33,886 nt of DNA from an uncultured Pseudomonadales bacterium (GTDB taxonomy: Bacteria > Pseudomonadota > Gammaproteobacteria > Pseudomonadales > Pseudohongiellaceae), in NCBI GenBank assembly GCA_949430125.1, contig CASQMQ010000064.1, positions 1-33,886 on the forward strand, in the 5' to 3' direction. Numbering within the stretch: position 1 is the first letter of the stretch; the number at the start of each line of letters is the position of its first letter. Under the pieces are notes generated by a model that was not told the origin of the DNA, searched no databases, and saw only the letters and a list, made by a program, of their open reading frames with translations. Shown here one piece after another: positions 1-10,117 of the stretch. Made by a program: the position numbers and the translations under genes.

Positions 1-567
1 AGCCACTGCCCTTTCGCATCGCTGCCGACGCTACCAATTACACGGCAGCCCTTGAGCTTCGCTATCTGACAAACGTTAGCGCCTACGGCACCAGACGCTG
101 CGGAGACGAAGACTGTCTCGCCCTCGATCGGCTCTCCATATTTAAACAAGCCGACATAGGAGGTTAGACCGGGCATTCCTAGCGTCCCTAGGTAGAGTGA
201 GAGTTGCTCGGGATCGAAAGGGATGACCTTGCTAACGGTGTTCGCCTTAGCGATGAATTTATCCTGCCATGCAGCTGGATTGAGAACGATGTCGCCGGCT
301 TGTCAGTGAGGGGTCGGCAGATTCAATGACTTCGCCCACAGCGCCGCCATACATGACCGAATCGAGAGCGTAAGCCTCGGCATAGACAGCATTCTCACGC
401 ATGCGACCGCGCATATAAGGGTCAACTGACATGTAGAGATTCTTGACTAGCACCTCGCCGTCGGTTGGCGCAGGTAGTTCGACTTCAACGAGCTTGAAGT
501 TCGCTTTGGTGGGCATGCCGCTAGGGCGGCTGATGAGGTGTACTTGTTTAGCTGTGTGATTGCTCAT
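1..567 (-). CDS. CurA/MDR-family NADP-dependent oxidoreductase, partial and frameshifted
   Basis: N-terminal half of a zinc-independent medium-chain dehydrogenase/reductase of the CurA (curcumin/prostaglandin reductase) type, which reduces activated double bonds with NADPH in the cytoplasm. The first 90 or so residues carry the family motif SVDPYMRGRM. Near position 300 the frame breaks: the written frame runs to a stop at 259, but the neighbouring frame continues with AGDIVLNPAAWQDKF and then a Rossmann nucleotide-binding segment (VFVSAASGAVGANVCQIAKL) to the window edge. Dropping one A of the minus-strand AA at 300/301 restores one frame. The C-terminal part lies outside the window. It follows the TRAP permease on the same strand after 58 bases, so it may be co-transcribed. 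The family assignment is firm; the substrate is unknown. The shift may be a sequencing error or a real mutation. Confidence 0.8.
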
Positions 568-625
568 GATTTACTCTTGGATAGGATGATAGGTGTTTTG
601 GAATGTATTTTTGTATTTTTTCGAG

Positions 626-2641
626 CTAGGCTGGACTGGCGGCCGCAGCCTTTATCGCGCGGTTTTGCATGAAGACGATACCGAACAAGATCGCCGCACC
701 TACGAAGTGATAGATAATTGGAAACGGGGCCCACATCAGGAGCGTGGCACTGACTAAAAGTAGAGCAGCGATGCCTGCGTTAATCTTGGCTTCAAGATGC
801 CACTGTAGGATTCCTGCAAGTGCATACAAACCCATGCAAGACCATATGAAGACTTCTATGCGCTCGGGCCAGGTTCCCGAGATTAGCGGCGAATAGGCGA
901 ATAGCACTGGCACTAGATACAGACCTTTAGCGACTTTCCAGCTAGTGAGTCCAGTGGCCATAGGTGGTGTTCCCGCTATCCCGGCTGCGGCAAACGAGGC
1001 GAGACACACAGGTGGCGTGACATTACTGTCCTGCGATAACCAGAAGATTATTAGGTGTGCACTCAGCAACATGCCGGTGAGCATTTCGGGTTCCAGCATC
1101 TCTTGACGGATAAGCTGTTTCATCTCTAGCGGCATCTCTTGCAGCGCGATTAGTGGGTCACCGCCGAACAGGCTGAGGGTCGCCACTACGTTGGAAGGTA
1201 GGTCGCCAGCCTGCAATGCGATGAGCAATTGTGACTGTGAGATCAGGTCGAATATCAGTGGTGCCGAGAGCGTCGCCAATACGATATAGGATGCCGTTAC
1301 CGGTAAGCCCATGCCTAGTACTAGCGAGGCTAGGGCAACTAAAATGAGTGTTATGAGCAGGCTGCCTTGTGCCCACTCCACGATCATCAGCGAGAAGGCG
1401 TTGCCCACACCGGTAGTCGTTACAACATTGATTATGATGCCAACGGCCACTAACAACAGAGCTGTGGACACCATGGTCTTTACGCCCTCGACCGTTGCAT
1501 CGAATATATCCGGTAGCCGCATTGGTGTAGAAGATAGCCAAGAGGCGCCGATGACGCTGATTATAGCGAACGCGGCTGATGTCGTTGGAGTTCTACCTAT
1601 TACAAGAAAGCTTACCAAAACGATCATGGGTATTATGAAATGCCAGCCTTCTTTTAATACAGTCGAGACTTTCTCCGTATCCTCTGCTGGCGTGAGCTTC
1701 AGACCCAGACGCTTTGCTTCGATACGTACGAAGTAACACACGGTCAGAAAGTAGAGGATAGCCGGTAGGGTAGAGGCGGCGATGATCGTCAAATAGGGGA
1801 TCTGTGTATAGCTTGCGAGAACGAAGGCGCCGGCTCCCATAACTGGCGGCATTAGCGCGCCGCCGGTTGACGCGGCCGCGACAACTCCTGCCGAAAATTT
1901 CCCAGGGAATCCTGATTTCTTCATCATCGGAATCGTAATCACACCGGTGGAGACGGTGTTGGCAACAGCAGACCCAGAGACCGAGCCCATCAAGCCGGAG
2001 CCGACTACGGCAACCAGTCCTGCGCCGCCGGTGTAGCGACCGGCCAAACATTGCGCCAGTCGGACTATAAAATCGCCGGCGCCGGAACGAAGCAAGAATG
2101 ATCCGAAAATAATGAACATGAAGACAAACGTAGAAGATATCTGCGCGGTGAGTCCGAACATGCCTTCGCTAGTGAAGAAGCTACGATACAGCACAGTCTC
2201 GAGGCTGAGTCCGGGGAAGGAAAATACGCCTCCAATGTAGCGCCCTAGAAATAATATATAGGAGAGGCTGAGCAAAATTAGCACAGGCATAAACCAGCCC
2301 GTTGTGCGCCGCGTAAATTCTATCGCTAGCCCTATGGCGACTAAGGAAAAGATATAGTCGCTGAGAATATACTCAGTTTCTCGTGCATACAGCGCGTTCT
2401 CAAATAGGATCAGATAGGTCGAGGTCGATACTGCTGTAATAGCCAGGAGGATATTGATCCAGTAAGTGGCTGACTTGCGTTGCACGGTAGGCGATTCATT
2501 GCTTATGAGCGCGCAGAGCGCACAGAAACCACCGAAGTGAATGGCAGAGAGCCAGAGCTCTGAAATGCTAGCGAATACGTTGCAGTAAATGTGAAACAGG
2601 GCGAAGAAAAACGCGGCCCAACGTAGATAGTTAGATTTCAT
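626..2641 (-). CDS. TRAP transporter fused permease, TAXI type (DctQ-DctM fusion)
   Basis: A 671-residue inner-membrane protein with hydrophobic helices throughout. The N-terminal part (about residues 1-125) resembles the small DctQ subunit and the rest the large DctM subunit, the fused form usual for TAXI-type TRAP systems. DctM-like signatures include SGSAVANTVSTGVITIPMMK, GGALMPPVMGAGAFVLASY and the glycine/proline-rich LGMGLPVTASYIVLA. It would drive ion-coupled uptake of a small solute, often an organic acid, delivered by the periplasmic binding protein. The matching binding-protein gene ends 8 bases upstream on the same strand, so the two form an operon. The length is normal for fused TAXI permeases and the frame is intact. 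The substrate cannot be read from the sequence. Confidence 0.93.
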   Translation of the reverse strand: MKSNYLRWAAFFFALFHIYCNVFASISELWLSAIHFGGFCALCALISNESPTVQRKSATYWINILLAITAVSTSTYLILFENALYARETEYILSDYIFSLVAIGLAIEFTRRTTGWFMPVLILLSLSYILFLGRYIGGVFSFPGLSLETVLYRSFFTSEGMFGLTAQISSTFVFMFIIFGSFLLRSGAGDFIVRLAQCLAGRYTGGAGLVAVVGSGLMGSVSGSAVANTVSTGVITIPMMKKSGFPGKFSAGVVAAASTGGALMPPVMGAGAFVLASYTQIPYLTIIAASTLPAILYFLTVCYFVRIEAKRLGLKLTPAEDTEKVSTVLKEGWHFIIPMIVLVSFLVIGRTPTTSAAFAIISVIGASWLSSTPMRLPDIFDATVEGVKTMVSTALLLVAVGIIINVVTTTGVGNAFSLMIVEWAQGSLLITLILVALASLVLGMGLPVTASYIVLATLSAPLIFDLISQSQLLIALQAGDLPSNVVATLSLFGGDPLIALQEMPLEMKQLIRQEMLEPEMLTGMLLSAHLIIFWLSQDSNVTPPVCLASFAAAGIAGTPPMATGLTSWKVAKGLYLVPVLFAYSPLISGTWPERIEVFIWSCMGLYALAGILQWHLEAKINAGIAALLLVSATLLMWAPFPIIYHFVGAAILFGIVFMQNRAIKAAAASPA

Positions 2642-2649
2642 GAACTAAT

Positions 2650-3684
2650 CTACACTCCTTCAGTTTGTTCTGTGGTCGGGGTCGTTTCTTCGAGTAGGAG
2701 GCGCTCAGGGATTTCCAGCCCGACCTCTCGATAATAACGAACGGCGCCAGGGTGGAGAGGGGCGCCTAATCCGTCGATAGCGATCTCGAGACGCATGTCT
2801 TTGGTTGCGCCGTGAATTTCTTGCAGCGTAGCCAGGTTCTCCCAGATGACTTTTGTTAGGTTATAGACGACCTCATCTGGGATGTCAGCACGCGTTACCA
2901 AGACGTTAGGTGACCCTATCGTGCGTATCAACTCATCTTGATTGGGGTAGGTGCCAGCAGGAAGTTCGTACCAGGCCCATAGTGGGTAACGGGCATTTAT
3001 CTTGTCGAGAGTTTCCTGTGTCCAATTGAGTACCCTCATGCGATCGCCGAGCAGGGCAAAGGCCTGTGTGATCGAGCTGACGGGCGCGCCGGCGGGGATA
3101 TTCATGCCGACTATGTTGCCATCTTGAATGGCGCTAGTAGTGGGGCCATAGCCCATATAGCCAAGACTCATTTTTTCTTCGTAGTCTATGCCAAGCGTCT
3201 CCAGAATAAATCTACCGGTCTGTTCGGCTCCAGAGTTTCTAGCGCCTAGCACATAACGCTCACCGTCTAGGGTGTCCAGATCCATGATCTCACCAGTCGT
3301 TGTGAGTTCACTGAGCAGAACGAAATGTTCGACATTCTGCCACAGGGCGCTAACACTGCGCATATGGGTTTGCGGTGAACTTACCGGCCCTTCGCCAGTC
3401 CATGACCAGGCGCCAAAAGGCCCCTGCAGGATGGCAAACTGAGCCTGATTGTCGCGCAGCAGCTTTACGTTCTCGAGCGAGCCTGCGGAACTAATCGCGG
3501 TGAGAGATATGCCCTGGGTATCCGCGAGTTGTGAATGCGCGATGGTGGCAAGGGCAACGCCGACAGGATAAAAGGCGCCGCCTGTGGTGGCGGTAGTCAG
3601 TATATAGGGACGTGCGCGATTTAATTCATCGCTGCAGGAAGTAAGTAGTAATAAAAATACGAGAGCCAGTGCGCTGTTTTTCAT
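2650..3684 (-). CDS. TAXI-family TRAP solute-binding lipoprotein
   Basis: A 344-residue periplasmic solute-binding protein of the TAXI family. The signal peptide MKNSALALVFLLLLTSC ends in a lipobox (LTSC, Cys17), so it should be a lipoprotein. The early motif TTATTGGAFYPVGVALATI is the standard TAXI opening, and the middle part (LDGERYVLGARNSGAEQTGR) is the usual second-lobe segment. It captures ligand and hands it to the fused permease directly downstream. TAXI proteins bind glutamate, other amino acids or dicarboxylates in characterised cases; which applies here is unknown. An AAGAAG ribosome-binding sequence lies directly before the ATG, and a sigma-70-like promoter is listed upstream. First gene of the uptake operon. 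Confidence 0.93.
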   Translation of the reverse strand: MKNSALALVFLLLLTSCSDELNRARPYILTTATTGGAFYPVGVALATIAHSQLADTQGISLTAISSAGSLENVKLLRDNQAQFAILQGPFGAWSWTGEGPVSSPQTHMRSVSALWQNVEHFVLLSELTTTGEIMDLDTLDGERYVLGARNSGAEQTGRFILETLGIDYEEKMSLGYMGYGPTTSAIQDGNIVGMNIPAGAPVSSITQAFALLGDRMRVLNWTQETLDKINARYPLWAWYELPAGTYPNQDELIRTIGSPNVLVTRADIPDEVVYNLTKVIWENLATLQEIHGATKDMRLEIAIDGLGAPLHPGAVRYYREVGLEIPERLLLEETTPTTEQTEGV

Positions 3685-3721
3685 CTTCTTTTTATCGCCA
3701 GCGTTCTTTCTAACTAATTGA

Positions 3722-3751
3722 AATATAGGTTAAAAAATTGCGTGTTATCAA
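3722..3751 (-). promoter_or_regulatory. Putative sigma-70 promoter of the TRAP-TAXI operon
   Basis: On the minus strand TTGATA (3751-3746) and TATATT (3727-3722) are separated by 18 bases, close to the sigma-70 consensus, 38 bases before the ATG of the binding-protein gene. The spacer is A/T rich. Predicted from sequence only. Confidence 0.5.
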
Positions 3752-3879
3752 TCAGAGAACGGCAATTGATGAAACCATATTTCCTGCTAAAGCACAACGT
3801 GGAGCAGTGCTCGCGACTGTAGGTTTAATCGTGAGCCTGTGTTGCCAAATTGCTTGTGGATGTGGCGTAGAAAAGCGGC

Positions 3880-4741
3880 TTAGTTATCAGGATTAATGGG
3901 TAATATTTGAACCGCGCCGGATTGCCTAGGCCCACTTTGAATGAAACTGCCTTCGAAGAAAGCCGCGCCCCCAGAAAAGACACCGCTAGTTACACCGATT
4001 GGGCCAAATGATGCGGAGGTATTCTGTCTCTGTTCTTGGAATTCGGCAAAGGCGTCCAATTCGGAAGCAGTTAAATCGTAGGCGAGCACTTCAAGTTGTG
4101 AGTTAGGATCTGATATTGCTCTCATCTGATTAAACAAGTCAGTACGAGCTGGCACCAGTGGGTCGGGGGTTTGCATTTCCAGCATGAGCTCACCTCGCGC
4201 CTGATTCTGATCCGCAATCATGTTGTGCAGCGCATTGATGATTACTTCCTCTCGCTCCTCGCTGACATTCAATCCTTTAACATATTCTCCATATTGTGCA
4301 TTCAAAGCCGTGATTTCTCCCATCACCATGGGATCGGAGATTGGAATAGCTTTTTGTAGTACGGCTATTCTTGAATCTCGTTTGTCAGTTGTTGACGAAT
4401 TTGAGATTCGATTCGTTGGTAATCAGGGTCGATTTGCTGCTGCGCGGTTTCGAGCTGACGCGAGAGGAGCGGCTAGTTGGCTTTCACGATTCTTCAATTC
4501 GTCTTGCAGTGAGCGAAGCGTTTTGGCGGACTCTATATTTTTTAAGCTGTTTTTTTCGATCTGTGTCAGCAGTTGGGAATTCTGACGCAGCATAGTCGTC
4601 GATCTGCTGTGTTAGTAAGTTGCTCTGTTGCATCTCGCTATAAGTGAATCCTCCAACGAGCACAATTGCAGCGAATAAGAGAGCAATAGAACCTTCATAG
4701 CTAGTCCGTTTTCTTATCAGCTCCGAGTGTGTCACGAACAT
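3880..4741 (-). CDS. Membrane-anchored coiled-coil protein, broken by three frameshifts
   Basis: I do not recognise a named family. A start near 4741 (ATG) or 4735 (GTG) gives a short cytoplasmic tail, one membrane helix (SIALLFAAIVLVGGFTY), then a Gln/Glu-rich coiled coil and a helical C-terminal domain. No single frame covers it. The coding signal moves between frames near 4594, 4463 and 4368; joining the pieces gives about 286 residues, with the segments MLRQNSQLLTQIEKNSLKN, RQLETAQQQIDPDYQRIESQ and IAVLQKAIPISDPMVMGEI. The last 149 residues are intact in one frame. The protein resembles the 337-residue coiled-coil protein at 14222-15235 in order of parts and in the motif after the coil (DPDYQ versus DPNYD). 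It overlaps the upstream two-helix gene by about 40 bases, suggesting coupled expression. The three shifts in 250 bases could be assembly error or decay. Confidence 0.6.
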
Positions 4742-4946
4742 TGCCCGACAGCGGCTTCTCTCCTTCCAATACGCCTACCAAAAGTATTGCGCCAACAAAT
4801 ATGGCGGAGATGATTGTGATGCCGGTTATCAAGACAATGCGGTAGAACATAGCGATAGTGACGCCGCTAAAATAGAACACGAGCTCGGCAGCTACATTGA
4901 CTACTACCGCAGCGATTAATAGGGTTATCCAGACTGCGTGCTTCAT
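4701..4946 (-). CDS. Small two-helix inner-membrane protein
   Basis: An 81-residue protein of unknown function with two hydrophobic helices (about residues 4-28, WITLLIAAVVVNVAAELVFY, and 35-60, IVLITGITIISAIFVGAILL) and a short charged C-terminal tail ending KKTD. A CAGGAA ribosome-binding sequence sits about six bases before the ATG. It lies 48 bases after the second FG-GAP gene and overlaps the following coiled-coil gene, so it is probably the penultimate gene of the long minus-strand operon. Its size and topology suggest a membrane partner of the coiled-coil protein, but that is only inferred from position. Confidence 0.65.
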   Translation of the reverse strand: MKHAVWITLLIAAVVVNVAAELVFYFSGVTIAMFYRIVLITGITIISAIFVGAILLVGVLEGEKPLSGNVRDTLGADKKTD

Positions 4947-4994
4947 GATTCCTGCCTAGAAAGTCTAATTTTTACAGGGTTAGCGAGGACTGCT

Positions 4995-6689
4995 TCAATT
5001 TGAGAGTAACAGCAATCCTCGAATGTGACTACTGCTGGTCTCGGTAAAGATGATGACATCATCGCGATCATCTTTGTTGAGCGCGACTGGAATTATATCT
5101 CCGCTCACGACGCCCTGGCTCAATTCGATTACAGAATCGGCCGTTCTTTCGGCGACTGCCTCTAAGTGGCGATTGCCTCTTATAGCGATGTTTTCGATAA
5201 CATCACGAATATTGAATTCGTAGTTGTCGCGTTCTCTAGAATAGTCCAGTGCGCCGAGAAATAAATCGGAATCGGAATCGTTGTCGAGTACGATCTCTGG
5301 TTGAATGCTATTCAGAAAGATTTGAATTTGATTGCCAGCCATCAGAATCAGGTCTTGCTGTTCGATATTGTCGTCCAGGCTGGCGAGGCTGCTAAAGGTT
5401 TCTTCTTCCAAGCGAGCGTCGTCGAGTTCTCGTGCAATGTCTCTGAAGGTTGATGTCAGACTAATCACCGAAGGAAATTTTAAGTCTATAGTTACCTTGC
5501 GCGAAGGCCGGCGTGCGAACCTTTCCCCGTCGTTTGGATAAATGAAGGCTTCGATAGCAATGCTGCCGGACAGAGCAAGCCAGACGAAGATGTCGCCCAC
5601 GGAGATGCTTTCAACTCGCCATAGCCAGAGATCCTTTAAACCATCCTCATTCTCGTCCTGTAAGAAAGTGCTTAGCACATTACCGCCCGATCGAAGAACT
5701 TGACGAGGTTGTGCGAAGTTCATGCCCTGCTCACTGCCGGCAAAAAGTGAAACCTTGCCGCCTTCTCGAAGTAGGAGATCATCTATGCCATCGCCGTTGA
5801 CATCGTCGAGTATCTCTTCGTGGGTAAGAGCCAGTAGTCCGGTCAGATTGGAGAAATCTAAATTGTCGATATCAAATTCACCCAGCCTTTCTTCTATCTC
5901 CAGAATGTTCAGAGAATAGCTAGCCTCATTGGGAAAATAAGCGGCGGCGTTCGCGTTGGCGATAAAGACTTTCAATTCTTCTTCCGTGCGAGAAACTAGA
6001 TCATCGTAGCCATCGCTATTGACGTCTCTCAGCTCCATCATAGGAATACGAATAGACTGGCCGGTACGTCGCTCTAGGCTGCCTTCGTTTAGGTTCGTGC
6101 GCATGCGCAATTCTGAGCTCACGCTAAGAGACGCTTGGTAATCGTAGTCTCCGGAGGAGTCGCGCCCGTTACTTATGTGTAGATTGATTACACCCGCACC
6201 GGGAATCAGGAAGTCGTCGATATCATCGGCATTTATGTCTCTTGAAAAATGCAGACGATTCACTCCCTTGCTCAAATAACCATTCAAGTTTGATTTGATG
6301 GTCTGCGGCGCTAGCAGTGTTTGATCTTCGACTGACCAGGCTAAGACTTCCTTGCCGTCGATCAGCGCGATGATCGCGGTGCTGCCAGTAGTGCCGTGCT
6401 GCGTGCTCAAGTCCCAGCCAATGGACTGACCCGGAAACTCGATGCTGTTATTGCTATCAAAATCGAAGCCGCTCTCGGTCTGAAAATAGATCTGCAAACC
6501 GTTCTTCACTACCGCTAAGAGTTCGAGCAATCCGTCACCATTGAGATCGGCAACGACGAGATTCTCTGTCCCCAGCGGTAGCTGAAATTCTTGTTGATTG
6601 AAATTTAACTCAGCAGCCTGAGCTACTGTGCAACTAAGCATCAAGCTGATGCTAGACAGCACTTGAGCAAATGCGGCTAAGCGAATCAT
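4995..6689 (-). CDS. Exported FG-GAP/VCBS repeat protein 2
   Basis: A 564-residue exported protein with a signal peptide ending in TVAQA (about residue 25). It holds a series of FG-GAP/VCBS-type calcium-binding loops of the pattern D-x-N-x-D-G: LVVADLNGDGLLELLAV, DINADDIDDFLIPG, LRDVNSDGYDDLVSR, ILDDVNGDGIDDLLLR and LQDENEDGLKDLWLWR. Such repeats build beta-propellers used in adhesion, scaffolding or surface enzymes. The start ATG overlaps the stop of the preceding FG-GAP gene (ATGA), so the pair is translationally coupled and probably acts together. The frame is intact, unlike most of its neighbours. No catalytic domain is visible. Confidence 0.85.
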   Translation of the reverse strand: MIRLAAFAQVLSSISLMLSCTVAQAAELNFNQQEFQLPLGTENLVVADLNGDGLLELLAVVKNGLQIYFQTESGFDFDSNNSIEFPGQSIGWDLSTQHGTTGSTAIIALIDGKEVLAWSVEDQTLLAPQTIKSNLNGYLSKGVNRLHFSRDINADDIDDFLIPGAGVINLHISNGRDSSGDYDYQASLSVSSELRMRTNLNEGSLERRTGQSIRIPMMELRDVNSDGYDDLVSRTEEELKVFIANANAAAYFPNEASYSLNILEIEERLGEFDIDNLDFSNLTGLLALTHEEILDDVNGDGIDDLLLREGGKVSLFAGSEQGMNFAQPRQVLRSGGNVLSTFLQDENEDGLKDLWLWRVESISVGDIFVWLALSGSIAIEAFIYPNDGERFARRPSRKVTIDLKFPSVISLTSTFRDIARELDDARLEEETFSSLASLDDNIEQQDLILMAGNQIQIFLNSIQPEIVLDNDSDSDLFLGALDYSRERDNYEFNIRDVIENIAIRGNRHLEAVAERTADSVIELSQGVVSGDIIPVALNKDDRDDVIIFTETSSSHIRGLLLLSN

Positions 6690-8238
6690 GGTGCACCCAC
6701 CAGGAATGTGGTTGTGGTGCCGTGGCGTAGCAATAGGTCGGGCTTGCTGTCCTGATTCAGTTGCAACACCTGAAATTCAAAGACAGTTTTTGGAGAGATA
6801 TATTCCCAGAAGGGTTGGCTCTGAATAGTCAGGTCTTCGTTGATTTTTTTGGCAGCAAGCGTGCCATTCTCAGTAACAAAAATGGCGTCCTTGCGACCGT
6901 CGCCATCGATGTCATATTGCAGGGACATCTGCTCCGATAAACCGCGCACATTCGCTGCCGAGAAACTTTCGTCGAGCCTGGAATCGGGGCGCCGATTGAA
7001 AAATTGATTCTCGCCTACATCATCGCTGCCAAATAACAGCTGGGAACGATTGATGCTAGCGTTGCGAATCGCGTCGACCACAGGAATTGTGTAGTAGCTA
7101 ACATTTAATAGTGGGGCGGAACCTTGCTCTAATGGAATTACATTGAGTCGCACATCGTAGCCTGAGAAACGCATGACTTGGTTCGGTTGTTCTAGATCAA
7201 AAGAGCCGTTCTGATTGCGATAAAAATAGGCACTACGCTCGTTTCCCTCTCCGGTTACACGCAATAGATCGAGCAGCTTGTCATTGTCTATATCGACGAG
7301 TTGCATATCGCCCCGCGTATCTATGCTGCCTATCCAATCTGGTTCGCTGTTGAAACCATTCTCAGCATCCTGAAAATGAAAGTTTAGTTGTCCCAGACCA
7401 TCAGCACCCTGATTGATATAGGCGATGTCAGAAAGCGCGTCTTCATTTAGCTGCGCGATGATTGCAGTTGGCATCCAATTCTCTGCGCGTAGCAAAGAAC
7501 GTGCAGGCTCCTCAGTAGAATCCCATTGCTCGACGAAATCCGCGAAATAGGAATCGGACTCGACGTTTATTTCGATAACGACACCCTCTTCGGCATTGAT
7601 ACCGATTCGAGCGTCCATGCCTGAACTGTCGCGGCCTCGTTGTGCGGCTGACAGAGTTTCATTGTTCTGTGCTGAACGTGGACACCAGCTCGAAGACTTC
7701 ATTGCCTCTGCCTTTGAATAGACCGTAGAGGCCATCACCGGGTAGCAGCAGGTCTATCTCTCCATCCTTGTCGATATCTTGTAGATCGGATAAAAACTGC
7801 ACTCGTTCTAGATCGGGTACGGCGGCAATCAACTCCCACTCCAGCAACTGCTTGATATTACCCCCATAGCCTTCGAGTGCAGAGGAGAGGCTGAACACGC
7901 CAGAGTTTGAGATCAGTACGAGTTCACTACCCGGCGTAGCTCGCAGATCTGCAAAGGCGACAGCAATTATCTCGGTCTTAATTTCGATACGCTGCGCGGT
8001 TGTAGAGAAACTTCCGTCTGCTCTGTTGATGAAAGATGTGTAATTCGCGGCCAATCCCGGCTTGGTAATTGGAGTGGATGATGTCTTTGAGTCCATCTCC
8101 ATTGAGGTCCTCAAATGCGAGCTGTCGCTCCCAGTTGTTCTCACGTTCCAGTTCGAAGGCAACATAATTGGATTGCGCAAATGTAGCGCTGGATAGCAGC
8201 GCACAGATGAAAAAGCCGAAAGGGTCAATCTTATCCAA
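6686..8238 (-). CDS. Exported FG-GAP/VCBS repeat protein 1, two frameshifts as written
   Basis: About 517 residues when three frames are joined. The first piece has a signal-like segment (FGFFICALLSSATFAQ) and a repeat loop (AFEDLNGDGLKDIIHSNY); the frame changes near 8021 (ELHIFHQQ then ADGSFSTTAQRIEI) and near 7663 (VSTFSTEQ then ETLSAAQRGRDSSG). Each junction is cured by removing one base. Further loops follow: LQDIDKDGEIDLLLPG, LVDIDNDKLLDLLRV, QYDIDGDGRKDAIFV and QLNQDSKPDLLLRHG, so it is a calcium-binding beta-propeller like its downstream partner, which it overlaps by four bases. The start is uncertain: no ATG is in frame, TTG at 8238 is used here, and GTG at 8267 in the next frame is an alternative if another shift exists. 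Function unknown; secreted or periplasmic. Confidence 0.72.
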
Positions 8239-8286
8239 CCTTCTGTTGATGATTTTCTGATCGTCACTTTGATTTACCGTCCTTAG

Positions 8287-9256
8287 TTCTCTTCTTCAAT
8301 CAGCTCGCCTAGGTCGCTGCTATAGTTTATTAGGCCAAGAATGCTGTGTGATCTTCTCCTCATCTACTCGGTTGTAGCTATATAAAGAAAATAGCCAAAG
8401 ATCCAATAAAGAGAAACTCTTCGAGTCTGGCTCAACCGACGATTGATATCGAAGTAGGGGCCCGAAAGATATTGCGCTCACGCGTCTACCTGGATTCCAA
8501 AGATAGAAGCGTTTTTCTAAAACTGATTCGCCGTCAAAGACGGTGACAGTTACCGTTTCTCCGAGTTCGAACTCTGAGTTAAACCGACTGACTAGATCCT
8601 GCGCCGAGTTAAGAGGCACATTGTTCACGGCTAAGATCACATCGCCGACTTCGATCGCAGCGCCACGCAGCGGGCTGGTTTGATAAACATCTACAACCCG
8701 AGCAGCGGCGATACTAGGCTGCGCACTGATGCTGACCATCTGCGTGCGATAGGCGGCACGACTCGCGATTGGATCGATTCGATACAACTCGCGGGGGGCT
8801 GCATTGTTGTTAATAGTGCGAGGAATCACGGTCGCCTCAAACACCACAGTATTTCTACGAACATTGAAAAGCGTGTTCTCAATCGTTGGCGTCTGCTGTT
8901 GCAGAGCTTCAACAACGTCGGGATGATTGGTTAATGTTCCATTGATGCTAAGGATAATGTCCCCTAGCTGAATTCCGGCTGAATCAGCAGGGCCATTGGC
9001 TGAAATTCCGCGAACACGAACGCCGGGCAGTATTTCGATATTGCTGAGGGAATCACTCTCGTTCAGGCCGAGCTCGACACCGAAAGTCGATTCTGGCACC
9101 GCTGGCGCCTGCTGTGTCTGCAAGTGTAATGTCTTCCGCCGATAAGTTTAGCGCCGGTACTAGGATGGCAGGCTCGTAACTTACGCAGCCTGTTAGCAGC
9201 GACAGTTGGAGGAGGCCAAATATCGAGATACCGCGCTTGATTTCACTTGTGCACAT
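8287..9256 (-). CDS. Lipoprotein with two PDZ domains, frameshifted at both ends
   Basis: Starts at ATG 9256, two bases after the permease stop, with an AAGGA ribosome-binding sequence. The signal peptide ends in a lipobox (LLTGC, Cys24). The frame shifts near 9124 (SAEDITL to QTQQAPAVPESTFGVELG). Two PDZ domains follow: the first around VRVRGISANGPADSAGIQLG and IILSINGTL, the second around VVDVYQTSPLRGAAIEVGDV and ILAVNNVPL. There is no protease domain, so it is a PDZ adaptor rather than a DegP-like enzyme. Near 8345 a further shift replaces a spurious ending (TQHSWPNKL) with HSILGLINYSSDLGELIEEE and a stop at 8287. The total is about 323 residues. PDZ domains bind protein C-termini; a link to the neighbouring peptidase or exporter is inferred from the operon. 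Confidence 0.75.
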
Positions 9257-9258
9257 AC

Positions 9259-10117
9259 TTATATTTTCCTTCGCTGCACGATCCATAGGCCAGCGGCAAA
9301 GAACAATATCAGTGCTGGAAAGGGCACCCACATATTCAATTGCAGCACGCTATCGTCTATTAATACATCGGAGTAGCCGCGAACTATTCGGCTAACGGAT
9401 TGTAGGTAAGATTGATCGATCAAGGACGGCTGAAAGCTCGCGTACAGATAGTTGGCCATATCACCGAGCAGTCCTTTAAAGATATCTATCGCCAGTGTAA
9501 TGCCCAGCGCGGTAGTAACAGCCTGAGTTGCCGATTGCGTGGACACCGAGATTAATAGTCCAAAGGCAATGGCTGCTGGCAATGGCACTAGCGCCAAGCG
9601 AAGACCTAACCCTATCTCCTCACGAATTTCCTGCTCACTGATCAGTTCAAAACCATCTTCAACTATCGCGCCATATTCCCAGAGCATCCCGCTGACTAGG
9701 TAGCTTGTAGCTAGCAGCAGTAGGGCGGACAGCAGCAGCTAGTAAATGTAGGTGAATCAGTTTTGCAGTGAGCACGCTGCTGCGGCTTACGCGCCTGATC
9801 AATAGGTGGCGAATGCTGCCAATGTCGCGATCGTAGCTAAAACTGTAAGCACCCTGAGCGACTAATAGCAGCCCTAGCATGGTTAGTCCGGTAGTCAGTC
9901 CATCTACGAAGAAGCCATAGGCGTTGTTTGCCACCGACTGCTCGAAGCTGGACCCTCCTAACATACTATCTCGTGCCTGCTGACCGGCCTCGGTGAGTTT
10001 TACCAGCATCAATTGTGCTGCGGCGACCAGAGCGGGTGCTGCCACGATAAGTTTGCTCGCGAAGGTGCGCAGCGCGACAAAGATTTCCGACTTGATGGCT
10101 ACCAGCAGGCCGTTCAT
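9259..10117 (-). CDS. ABC-2 type transporter permease, one frameshift
   Basis: Membrane subunit of an ABC-2 (NosY/GldF-like) transporter, about 286 residues with roughly six helices, among them KLIVAAPALVAAAQLML, LTTGLTMLGLLLVAQGAYSF, LALVPLPAAIAFGLLISV and the last helix VPFPALILFFAAGLWIV. The ATG overlaps the stop of the ATPase gene (ATGA), fixing the partnership. The first frame ends early at 9659; the second frame carries LLSALLLLATSYLVSGMLW and continues to 9259. The junction lies in a GCT-rich stretch around 9728-9740, where one extra base explains it. The motif DRDIGSIRHLLIRRVSRSSV after helix two is the usual cytoplasmic coupling segment. It would export a peptide, lipid or other hydrophobic substrate; which one is not visible. 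Confidence 0.8.

Noticed and set aside
1311-1736. Plus-strand open frame of 141 codons opposite the TRAP permease
   Set aside because: It lies fully antisense to a gene with clear TRAP motifs, and its residues (Met/Thr/Ser runs) are what the reverse of membrane-helix codons gives.
3685-3879. Possible tRNA or small RNA gene in the gap before the TRAP operon
   Set aside because: I see no cloverleaf, T-arm or conserved tRNA sequence; only a likely promoter is supported.
4220-4595. Plus-strand open frames across the frameshifted coiled-coil gene
   Set aside because: They have no family features; the minus strand gives coherent coiled-coil residues once shifts are corrected.
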